DNA of 64,000 nucleotides from Avena insularis (lineage: Eukaryota; Streptophyta; Magnoliopsida; Poales; Poaceae): assembly GCA_023614405.1 (NCBI GenBank), contig CM042689.1:276589533-276653532 (forward strand). Direction: 5' to 3'. The notes under the pieces are model-generated. The model made no database searches and had not been told where the DNA came from. It saw only the letters and a list, made by a program, of their open reading frames with translations. Positions within the stretch are counted from its first letter, which is position 1; the number at the start of each line of letters is the position of its first letter. Positions 34,013 through 45,599 of this stretch are shown in pieces. The position numbers and the translations under genes were made by a program.

Positions 34013-37000
34013 TGCGGTGATCCAGCATACCACTGCATGATGTAGTATACTATAGTCATTGACATAACACCAATGAAACACCGTTTACTAGTATTACAAC
34101 CCTCAGAGTGGCACAACAGAAACACAGCGGGTCCAATACATGGCTAAAGGTTACAACTCACTCTTTACATGAGATCCAGAGAACACTCTAGGGTAAAGAG
34201 AGAGAAAGAACTTCTTACAAATAAGAATTGAAGATAAACAACGCAAAAACTATTATACTATTAAGACTAGTATCTGAACTATTGGTTGGGCATTGCTGCT
34301 ATTGCAATACACTAAAGAAATAGGTTCTATGGCAAGAGGTTATATTCCTATCTAAGCAGTAGCTTCGTCTTCACTTGAGTTGATATATATATTGACTTTC
34401 TTGATTTCATTGAAGATCTTTAGCTTTTGATGATGATTCCTGGAGCATATCTTGATGTAGCTATCGTCTTAATGGCTTCCGAATCTAGCAAGGGTTAAGA
34501 AGATATGTTGAGTACGAGCGTACTCAGCAAGTTCACTAAAAAGGAGTGTTTGATGCACTATAACTGCAGCCACAGACCGTAGGTCGTAGGAAATGCAAGT
34601 TTTCGTAAACATTTCTTCAAAGGTTGCTTTTATTTTGAAAAGCTATGTCCGTCAGCCTTTACGGGTTTACCAGAACTTTCATGGAGTTCCTTTCCCGCTG
34701 CGTTCGCAGCTCCTTCCTGGAACAGGGAGTAACAAGTTACAGTTCTTACACTCTGCAGAGGTGCGTTACTTTACCCATGAGAGATCAACTCTTTGTTGCA
34801 CAACCGAGCAACTTATTCCCGTCCACAATTCCATGATGTGGGGCCCAGAAGATGATCCAAGCCAATCACTGTCCCCTTCGCGACCTCGCATGCCTCCTTG
34901 GTGTACACCATGCCCACATAATGAATTACGGCAATGGTTTGCACAGACCGTTAGATGCCAGAACTATCATGGGACATTGAGGGTTCCCACCCATATGCTA
35001 CATATCCTCTACGAATTACCAATTAATATGCACGCTACGAGTGATAACAGCCACAACCTGCACATCCGGCTACATGCGAGAGGAAGAAGATACAGCTGAA
35101 TTCTCCGTCCCATTCCAAATCTCATGGTTAACGCGTGATATTCGATGCAAGAATCACTGGCAATATTGGTTGTTAAGTCCAAGATAATATGTTCCTTTAC
35201 CACCGGAACTTTCATAGTAGGTTATTACCTCATGGTAAATAACCCATAATCACATTATTATGAAAAATAATGTTTTCGGACCTTTTTCAAATGCAGGTGA
35301 TGACAACACTGGATTTGTAAAATACTTTATAGAAAATAACCAAAGGACATGAGCAAGTGTAAACTTGCCTTTTGTGATTGCAAGATTATGCACTCACGAT
35401 CTTCAAGACAATATAAGATCCAATATCTGAAATCAGCATCATTGGTTCGGTAAGGACTAATGTTTAAAGAAGCAATATGTTCTTATCCATAAGTAATGTG
35501 ATGCACTTTATAAACACGAATCCCGGGGATAACGTTGTTCTAGGGTTTGGATACTGGAAAGGGTTTCCTAGGAATGTGTTATACTTTTAGTTAAGTTTCA
35601 CACTTGTGCTTCTTGCTAAGGCTTGTGAGTGTGTGAAACAACATGTAATTATAATAACATAAAAAATGATATACACACCAACGTGAAATGTTACTCAAGA
35701 TTGCTTACATTATAATTTTTTATCTTTAAATTTTCCTTTACAAGTAATGGCCTTAATAAGGAACTTAAGTGTTTACAATCCTAAGTATATAAGTAAAGTT
35801 TGAAACAATGTGATTGTGATTAATTGTCATCTATTGATTATAATGAGAATTTCTTGAATTTAATTTGTTAAGAGTTGGAGATATTATTATAAGGTTTGTT
35901 GATTGAAGTGGCAAAACGAATAACTTCTGAAGAAAAGATTCCTTTTCTAAGGTCTACACAATATTTGTGGTTAATCAAACATGGTTGAGGTTGTTTGTGC
36001 TTGCTTGAATAGCTTGGACTTGAGATGCTTTACAACTTAATTATAATAGACCAAAGTTAACTATCAAACATATAACAAAGTCTTTAGTCTTATATTGAAA
36101 GTATTGTGGACTAAAGTTAACTTTAAAAACATGGATGGTTTGAAAGTGTAATGCTTATGATATTTGTACCTTGTGTACCTTTTAATGTTTCCTTAAAGTT
36201 ACTTAAGAATAGTTATTCTCCTATTTAAGTAGTGGTCTCTAAATTTTATAATGGAACAAGATCATTTATTTCCTTATAAAGGTGTGATTATAGTTTGTGG
36301 ATAGTAAATAGTACTAGTGACTACTCATGAATTATCTTTGAATTCAGTCCATTATAAGGATGTGAGTGGAATAATGGTAAAAGGTTGTATTTGATTAAAA
36401 TATCATTCTTGAAGATTTTATAATTGTCAAAGATCTTTTTAGAAAATAAACTACACATATGGTTGAAGGATAATTCAATAAAATTGTATTTATAATGTTT
36501 TGAACCAGTATAACTTCATATTATTAATATTTAAGACTAGTATTACTTATTAGACTTTAATTGGTTGATTTTATAATATTATCAATTTTTATTTACCCTT
36601 ATATGAATTATCTGTTAAGGAAATAGGTTTAATTTCAAGTTGCTAAAGTGTTTTAATTTATTTATTTACCGTAAAAGTGGAATATTATATTTTTAACATG
36701 TAGGTATTATTTTTGTGATTATTTTGGTCTATTACATTTATTTTTATGATTTATAAATAATAAGATATGATTTTTATAAGATTTATTACCTTATAAATAA
36801 TTAATACATAATAAATATTGAATTAAGTGGAATAATAATGTATGATTATAGTTTTAAAGTATTGTTTTTATTTTTCTAAGATTTTTGATATTTTATTTAT
36901 ATTTTTAATATTTACCAATATTAAAATATGAATTATCCAAGTTTTATCACTTATAAAATCTTTATTAAATAATAAATATTTAAGTAACTAACATAATAAT

Positions 37001-40000
37001 GTTTTATAATAGTTTAATGTTATAGATTTTATTTTTCTAAAAAATTTCATATATTATACACATTTTTCTGAATTACAAAGCAAAAGTTATTGATTTAATA
37101 AGATTTAATGATTTTATTTTATTTATGGAATATTTAAATTTGGGTTTATATCATTTATTTATTTCCTAAACAGGAAATACTTTTTATACCGAGCTAAACC
37201 TAGACACAGTCACTGACTGGTGGGCCAGTGGCCACAGCACATACCACGCGAGACAAGACTAGGTCAAACCACGCTGAGGTGGCAGGATGACACCAGCATG
37301 ATGTCATGCTGACATCAGCATGGCCTCCACCACCAGAGAATGGTCGCCGATGGCAAACCACTGTGCTCCGGTGAACAAGGTCGATGCTGTTAGACAGAGG
37401 GAACCAAGGCGAACCTATTGGTGGTAATGTCGCTACTTAGTGATCACCGGAAATACACCAGCGACGAGCTTCTGTGGCGGCCAACAGCGGCGCTCAACGA
37501 AATTAGGTCTACAGCGAGAATTAGCAAGCAAAATTAGGGCCTAGAGATGCGCAAGCTTACCCTGGTGTTGGTATAGTGGTCGGTGAATACGATGGTGTTC
37601 CAGAACAGACTAATTTGCATGAACTCCGATGATCAGCGACGGAAGGGAACGGCAAAATTCCCCCGATTCCAAACACCCCTTGCTCCACGGCTACTACTCA
37701 CATGACGAGGATGGCGAGGCGCTTCTCCCTGACTACCCCATGGCCTCAGGAGTGGTTTCTATCGGTGACAAGGAGTGGCTCCGGTGGTTTAGGGGTTTTG
37801 GCCCTTTGCTAAGCAGAGAGGATAAGGAGGAGTAAGGATGCGCGAGTGAGAGGATGAGGACGAGGGCTTCGCGGTGGCGTTCTTATCCTCCCAGCAGACG
37901 ACAATGAGCATCTTGACGTCGGCGAGCGATTGGCTCAAGGCCACAATATGCTTCAAGGCATACGAGGTGGATTTACGACGATAGATCAGATAAAACGGTA
38001 TTTGGGCCTGGGCTTCTATTGGGCCATGATGAAGCGAGCGTAAAAGGTTGGCTACGGCTAGTGAGTGATAGATAGAGGGGTGAGGAATTGGGCCGTGGGC
38101 TGGCACTTCTTGCTTTCTCCTTTCCTTTACTCTTTTCTATTTTCTGTTTTATTTTCAGATTTGTATTTTAACATTTGTTTTGAACTTTTCTAACAAAGTT
38201 TATTTGCTGAATACTTGCGGCAACAATTGATATTGATTGAGATCATTTTTGTAAACCATTATGATAAATAATTTCTTTATTTATTTAGTATATATTCTTT
38301 TAATATTTTGGAAGGCCTTTGTTATTAATTTTCTGTCCATAATAAGCCATGGATTTATATTATGATATTTCTTTATTTAATGGTAGAGTTTAATTCTGGT
38401 TAGCTTATAGTTTGGAGGGAAATTCTTATATTATGATCCTATATAATTATTTGTTGTATGAGATACAAAAGAATTAATATGGTTTATATTACTCTCATAA
38501 ATTTAGGAAATAGGAATGTATATATTCTATTATAATGAACATAGAAGTTAGGGTTTGAATTGTAAGTGCTTACCCTAGAGTTTAGGGTTCTTAATATACT
38601 TATGTTCTTTTGTTGAGAAAATTTTATGGTTAAGCATATTGTCTTTTTGTTTGTGATCTTTAATGATATCACCTTTTAAAATATAAAGTTATTAACTGGA
38701 ATGTCTTATGAAAAGGATTGATAGAAATAACTCCTAAGAACATATGGTTATGATAATTGGAAATGACAGAGATGTGCTTAAGTGATTTGCTATAGGGAAA
38801 TATTCTTATAAAACATTGTGAAGATAAAATGATTTATCCAACAGATGAGATGGATGTTAAGCTTGATCATAAATTTAGGGTTTAGTGTTTACCGAGAATT
38901 CCTATTTTCCATACTTCATAATTCTGGACTTCTGATTAAGGAACTCCTTTCCTAGATATACTACTTCTTCATATCCATCATCACGTGCTAACATGATGAG
39001 CTTTTCTTCACAAGAATATTCGTATCCACCTTTTATTCTTCTAAATCCATTTATAAATCCAATGAGCTTGACACTAAAGGTTTTATAATCTTCTCATATC
39101 CTTACTTGGTTATATCAACCACTCTACTGCTGATAACCTATAATCCAACAAGTGGTTACTTCTAACTCCATTCCTATTCTTCCATAATCATCCACCACTA
39201 ATATTACTCCAGTAGATGTATTTATAATTAGATATACATCCAATCCTACTATCTTGTCTCTACTCAACTCTAGTATCTAATGCTCCAACCTCACATTAGG
39301 TTAATGTGACTTGTCATGCCTAACCTAGAATGACATACCTATACTAGGGTTCAATCATGTTCTATCCACCAATGTCACTTATACATGATATAAGCATTCA
39401 ATCTTGGTGACTAAAGCATGATCATTATAATCCTTTGATCCTTTATGGTTTAGGTTTCCAGTTGGCTAATCAAGGCCTTTATCAATACAACATTACAGGT
39501 GTATTATAATTATCTTCTCAGTGTACCTATCTGACTAGAAGATATTATTTATTGACTATGCCTACTTAATCCAATAGGATTACTCCTTAATAACTATCTT
39601 CAATATTCATCCTTGTAATCCTCTTTGTTACCACATATATCTTTATTTAAAATAACTCTTCTATCCATTTAGGAGTGAGTTAACTCCATCAATTATCATA
39701 TTAATTTAATTCTCTTCCAATACTCCCATCATATAGATGATATTTAAATCTAACATTACTATTTGCCTCTTCTTACTTCATTCTCTAAAGGACTTAGAGT
39801 AATTGTTATGATAAGGACAATAGTTAATAGATCAAGAATTGATAGGTTAAGAATTGGTGAATCAATAGTTTATTACTCAACATTGATGAACAAGAGATAT
39901 TAGAATATGATTCAATAGAAATGATAAGAATTGATATGGAAAGAAAGTTATATGGTGAATGATCTTGACTTGGTTCCTTTCCTACTTAATCTCACTAAAG

Positions 40001-40442
40001 AGTTAGAGTTAAGTCTTACCATGATCCACATGGTAGAGATAAATAAGGATAAAGTGGACCAGGAGTTAGTTATTATATTCTTGTTACTTGAATTATATTC
40101 ATACCTTAGTATTCATGGGTTATTGTAATGAATACTACATATGATTACTTAAGGATCAAATTATAATCATCAATCAATGTGTATTGGTTTAGTTTCATTA
40201 TATTTGTTCTACCCTTAGATCAAATTACCATTACCCAAAATAATGTTTTTAGCAAAGGTCATATTGAAACCTATCACAGTCAACTTGATGTTTTACCTCA
40301 ATTCCATCAAGTTGAGAGAAGCTTCAATCACTTTGACAAGTTTTGTTCAAAAGCGCGAAAATTATTAGGTTTTTCTCTACATGAATGCAATGCCCACATC
40401 TAGGTTCAGCTTAATTCTAAGCTCTAATGCTGGGTTGTTACA
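34013..40442 (-). repeat. Element C 3' LTR (left copy)
   Basis: 6430 bp, unusually long. It has a moderately GC-rich block (37190-38110) and very AT-rich flanks (36200-37150, 38110-39900). A hairpin TGATGTCA-TGC-TGACATCA lies at 37299-37317. The segment 34344-37241 aligns with 61103-64000 at exactly equal length (2898 bp) with scattered substitutions. I see no nested element that explains the size. Confidence 0.82.
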
Positions 40443-42159
40443 GACTCTCCCCCTTAAAATAAACTTCGTCCTCGAAGTTCGCAAACTCTCACGTTTTGGA
40501 GTAAGGAATAGACTTGTAGTGGTTACTGGATTTCTCCACTCCATGGTAACTTCAAATGGAAATAACTGTAGTATTCCACGTCCCGATAGTTTTTTCGTAT
40601 TCTCGTCATACTTGAAATCTCCAATTTGTTGTCTCAATCCTTCAAAGTTTCTTTTACAATCCTCCTTGAGAGATTTGTACTTATTCTAACTCCTTTATTT
40701 TGGGGTCTCTTCTTTAGTTCCATATCCTGATTAGGTATCCCAATCCAACTCTTTCACTTAATCATTGAACTTTCTTACTATGTTATATAAAGTCTAGGAA
40801 GTCTCACTAAAACAAGTTTTAAATTTCAATTTGCCAATATTTGTGGTCCAAAGATTATATTTTTGGTCCTGTTCATAGAATAGTTGGTACTGGTTTCCTT
40901 CCAAAAATTGGATTTGAATTCATTTAGTTCATACCTATTGGAATTTCTTGTTCCTCTACACATGTCCAATTGGATGTGTTTTACTCTCTCTTAAGGGTCA
41001 CTTAAGAGTTGTTTATTTTAGAATTAGTCTGTTAGGACTATTCTATTTTATTACTTCAAGCTTTTACCTTATCAGGATTTTAGACAATCTTCTGTTATTA
41101 TCTTAAGTACTTTTATAATGATGACTTTCTTTTAACCTTATGAAAATAAGGCTTGCTATTGTTGTAGATTAGTCCTTTTTCTCCAACCTTTATTTGGAAA
41201 GTCAGATAGCAATACTTCAATTTCTATTGTTTACTCTCCCCCTTAGGGTTTACTAGTGGCCTCTAAACTACATATATAGTAACCATTTGCTTTATAGTTA
41301 GAATGTGGAACTTTTTCTAGCTTATTCTCTACCTAGCTAGGGTCTCGTGAAAGATTGTACGATGTATCCACACAATTGTGGATCTCCGAAGCAAATCTTT
41401 CAGCATTACTTGTCTTACTTACTATTTGGACATTTTCGCTTTGATAGATCACTTTTTGCGAAGAGTCTCGAAAGACGATCGCTTTAAATTTTATACTCCT
41501 CTATGTCTTACTTAAATTAGGCCAAATTTTATGCTCTTTATGCAACTTTTAAAATGATCTGATTAACTATTTTAACCGATACCTGCTGCGGCAAGTTACC
41601 GACTGCAGACCATCCTAGGGTGTATGTATTACCATACGATTTCCAACATATTTCTAGTATTCACTCTGACTTATTCGAGTTTGGATACCACCCACTTATG
41701 GTGAACTTATTTTTCACTACTTCTTGTTGTTTTATTCTACATGTAAACCTCCTTGGTATACGGAATTCGTCCCTCTCTTACACGGATTCCCATTCCTATC
41801 TAGGTCTATAACATCAAGTAATAAATGGGTGTTACATCATGCATTTGCGCACCTAATTAAACTTCATGTACAGATCTGGCCAATCAAGAAGATTCAAGAA
41901 AATCCAAAAGTCGATAAACAACAAAACATATACCATGTATTATACATAGGTTTTAAATAATTTACAATTGTACTAAACGTTCCAATAGTTTGCCCCTCAC
42001 ATACATTACACAACTACCTTACAAGAACTTCCTGATCTTGTGAGTATGTCCTCACTTATTTCGGCAAACCCTTCAAACTACAATATGCATTACCCTCTAT
42101 GTACATTATTCAAGCACTCATCCCTTGGGATGTCGTTCCTTTCTTACTTTCATCTTCCT
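40443..42159 (-). other. Element C interior, 3' non-coding part with polypurine tract
   Basis: Next to the left LTR the minus strand reads TTTTAAGGGGGAGAGTC, a polypurine tract. Just before it comes 'cttcgaggacgaagttt', the phrase that follows the pol stop codon in many chromoviruses (compare 'ctcgggacgaggttt' in element B). This suggests descent from an autonomous chromovirus that lost pol. No coding domain was recognised in the other 1.6 kb. Confidence 0.65.
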
Positions 42160-43326
42160 CTAGTGCTTCCTGGAGTTCCGTCCATGATGATGTGAAGTCC
42201 TACGACTGCCTTCTGGAGCGTAAGAGCATCCAGGAGGTGCGTATTCTTGATTAGAAGTACCGAGACTGAGATTAGTCATTGAAAAATTACTAGAGTTAGC
42301 ATAATCTTCCGCAGGATATTCCTGCTTTTCCGGCAACGCTTCCTCAAAGTAAGTTGGCTCCTTAGCCTTTTCTTGGATCCATTCGTACATATTGGTATAG
42401 TAGCTCTCGGAATACTCTTCTAAGTCGATTGGATTGGTATCACCCCCATATGGTCCATAAGGCTCTCTATGGTTATAGTTGGTCTCTTCTCCGATACCTG
42501 AATCACAAGGTATAGAATTTCCTATGGTTCCACCTTGAGATTCTACTCCCCATTCATACTGGTTTTGCTCAGAGTTATTTGGAATAACTCCAGCCCATTC
42601 CTGTTGTTCGGAGTTATACTTGGTCCATAGATCTTCAGGTGGCTGAGGTTTATTTTGGTAGTAGGCATATTTTTCTGAGTGTGGGTCATCAAACTCAGTT
42701 TCCTCATACACTTCTCCTGAAGGTATGTATTTGGGATGCCTAGCTTCTTTATCTAACTTCTTTCTACGTGCCATTGCCTTATCTGGATCAGTAAAATCCT
42801 CAATGACCGTATCCAGTTCCTGAACTAAGACTTGGTAAGTGTTATGATAAGTGTTTAGCAAAGACCGATAACGATCCATATACTCTACGGCTAGAGTAGG
42901 TTCAGTTTGGACTAGAGTAGAGTGATCTAACTCATGCTCTTGGTTTGAGATTTCATGGGGTATAATGGTGTGAGTACTACCTTCTAGAGCTTGAGATTTC
43001 TGTTCTCGGATCATGGTTATGGCTGTTGCTACGACAATATGATATGCAGATGCCATGCACCTTGCCTCTCCTGATGGCATTTCTCCCTTAAGCCCTAACT
43101 TCTTGGGTAACATGATCATGACACTGTATTTAGCTAATACCTGTCCATCATAGTAATTGTAAATCTTGACCAAAAGTCTCGATTCACATTCCAAACTCCA
43201 TAGAAGTTGTCGTAGATTATCTGTCCAATCCCCTCCGTAGTCATTTAATGTCATGTTCATCACTTGAACATTCCGGGGTGGATATAGAGGTGCCATGTGG
43301 AACTGTAGATAAGAAATTATCATCAA
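42160..43326 (-). CDS. Orphan 388-codon ORF in gag position of element C
   Basis: Uninterrupted frame. The better start is probably the internal Met at about 43296 (MAPLYPPRN), because 'ttcttatctacag' just upstream looks like a 3' splice site. Residues about 15-75 (WTDNLRQLLWSLECESRLL, then YYDGQVLAKYSVMIMLPKK) look like a compact folded domain. Residues 150-195 are helical (AVEYMDRYRSLLNTYHNTY, then QVLVQELDTVIEDF). From about 200 on it is acidic, rich in Glu, Tyr, Pro and Asn. The end is basic (GSRRTSHHHGRNSRKH). There is no CCHC knuckle, protease or polymerase motif. Its place suggests a gag-like or RNA-binding role, but that is inference; I do not recognise the family. Confidence 0.6.
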   Translation of the reverse strand: MMIISYLQFHMAPLYPPRNVQVMNMTLNDYGGDWTDNLRQLLWSLECESRLLVKIYNYYDGQVLAKYSVMIMLPKKLGLKGEMPSGEARCMASAYHIVVATAITMIREQKSQALEGSTHTIIPHEISNQEHELDHSTLVQTEPTLAVEYMDRYRSLLNTYHNTYQVLVQELDTVIEDFTDPDKAMARRKKLDKEARHPKYIPSGEVYEETEFDDPHSEKYAYYQNKPQPPEDLWTKYNSEQQEWAGVIPNNSEQNQYEWGVESQGGTIGNSIPCDSGIGEETNYNHREPYGPYGGDTNPIDLEEYSESYYTNMYEWIQEKAKEPTYFEEALPEKQEYPAEDYANSSNFSMTNLSLGTSNQEYAPPGCSYAPEGSRRTSHHHGRNSRKH

Positions 43327-43532
43327 TCACATAGAGTTAAAACCCTTGGGTAATGATCGGAATTGCAATCATACTAAAAAATTATCGCACTAGTAACATG
43401 ACAGGATTATTCTCAAGTGAATATCCCTCATATCACTAGAGAACTCTTTATTATTGCAGATATGTGTCCTACAAGTTCTACCCATTTACTAGGTTTGAAA
43501 CCTAAGGTCAAAGCATATGCTCTGATACTAGC
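43327..43532 (-). other. Element C leader and primer-binding site
   Basis: The minus strand reads TAGTATCAGAGC at 43519-43530, one base off the initiator Met-tRNA site TGGTATCAGAGC, two bases from the LTR. About 200 bases of leader separate it from the ORF. Confidence 0.8.
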
Positions 43533-43863
43533 TGCGGTGACCCAGCATACCATTGCATGATGTAGTATACTATAGTCGTTGACATAACACCAATGAAACA
43601 CCGTTCACTAGTATTACATCCCTCGGAGTGGCACAACATAAACACAGCGGGTCCAATACATGGCTAAAGGTTACAACTCACTCTTTACACGAGATCCAGA
43701 GAACACTCTAGGGTAAAGAGAGAGAAATAACTTCTTACAAAGAAGAATCAAAGATAAACAACGCAAAAACTATTATACTATTAAGACTAGTATCTGAACT
43801 ATTGGTTGGGCATTGCTGCTATTGCAATACACTAAAGAAATAGGTTTTATGGCTAGAGGTTAT

Positions 43864-45580
43864 TGAAGGGTTTCGCAGCATAGTAAATCAAAAAAATTCT
43901 ACGGATGCGAACGGGAAAGCCAAGATCTAATCTAGGAGATGCAAACAACGAGGGGGGATAGATGAGATCTTCATACCCTTGAAGATTCAAGATGAACGGA
44001 CTTTTTAACGTGGGTGATGTAGTCGTACTCGCTTCTCCTCCTCGCGATCCGATCCGATCTAACACCGCAAGTGGCGATGCCTCCGAGAGATGCACACGTG
44101 CGGCACCTCGATGTCTCCTCCTTCCTCGGTCCAGCAAGTATGGTGGAGATACGGGTTGGATCTACAACGCGACGGCGCAGTGCAAGTGGTGGAGAGTTTC
44201 TGCAGCAGGGCTTCGCCTACGTGTAGTCGGGAGGGAGAGAGAGAGGAGGGCAGCAGGGCGGCTAGGGCTTGAGGAGGAGGTGTGGGAGGGGGTGCGCCCC
44301 CAGCCCTCTTTATATAGAGGGGTGGCGGCCAGCCCTTGCCCCTCCCCCAAAACCTAGGGCCGGCAGCCAAGGAGGGAGGAGTGGGGGGCAAGTACCCCCC
44401 CCCTTCTAGAAGCTCTCCTAGGGTTTTGCCCTAGGTTGGCCGGCTGGGCCCTATGGGGCCTTGTGACCCTGGCCCAATGCAGCCAGGGCACTCCCTCATA
44501 GGCCCATGCCCCCTCCCGGCAGGTGGGGCCACGTTGGTCTCCCTCCGGAAGGTTGTAGAAGCTTCCGGTACAATACCGATTAACCCGAAACAATTCCGAA
44601 CTCCAAAAACTGCATTGCCTTATATGAATCTTATTCTCCGGACCATTCTGGAACCTCTCGTGACGTCCCAGATCCCATCCAAGACTCCGAACAAAAACTC
44701 ATAAACCAATTATCCAATCTATCCTAGCGTCGAGACACGTTAAGTGTGTGACCCTTCGGGTTCGAGAATATGCAGACATGATCTTATATCCATAATCAAC
44801 AGCGGGGTATGGAAACCCATATTGACTCCCACACATTCATCGATGATCATATCGGACGAACCACGATGCCAGGATTCAATCAATCCCATATATATTCCCT
44901 TCGTCTCGCGGTATTTTACTTGCCCGAGATTTGATCGTCGGTACCGTCATACCTAGTTCAATCTCGTCCACAGCAAGTACTTTACTCGTTCCGTAATTCG
45001 ATATCACTTTGTGATTAACTCCTTAACCACATGCTTGCAAGCGGTGTTGATATCGATTACCGAGTGGGCCCAAAGTATATCTCTCCGACTTGGGAGGGCA
45101 AATCCCATCTCGATACATATAACCCAACAGGTACTTTCCGATCACCTGAGAGACACCTTTATGATCACCCTCTCATAGGATGACATTTGATGACCTCAAA
45201 GCTTTCTTCCAATACCAGGGAGTTGTATTATCTCATGGTCTAAGGAAAACAATATTTGACATAAGAAAAGCTTCGCAAAGATGGACACGATGACACGGTC
45301 TAATTGCTCCGCTTAATTTGGGTATGTCCATCATATCATTCTCCCAATGATATGATCTCATTATTAATCGACAACTCATGTCTATGGTTAGGAAACCTTA
45401 ACCATCATTAATCAATGAGCTAGTCCATAGAGGCATACTAGGGACACGGTGTTGTTCACAAACCACACAAGTATTAAAGTTTCCGCTTAATACAATTCTA
45501 GCATGGAATATAAACTTTATCATGAACAAGAATTATAATAATAACATCTTTATTATTGCCTATAGGGCATAATTCCAACA
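43864..45580 (-). repeat. Copia 3 3' LTR
   Basis: 1717 bp. On the minus strand TATATAAA lies at 44309-44316. The downstream GC-rich leader includes a run of about ten C on the plus strand near 44395. The polypurine tract AAGTGGGAGAC abuts it at 45581-45591. Confidence 0.92.
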
Positions 45581-45599
45581 GTCTCCCACTTGCACTAGA

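Noticed and set aside
33505..34020. 171-codon proline/histidine-rich frame
   Set aside because: Made of CCA/CCG/CAC simple sequence, runs into the element C LTR at its end, no domain.
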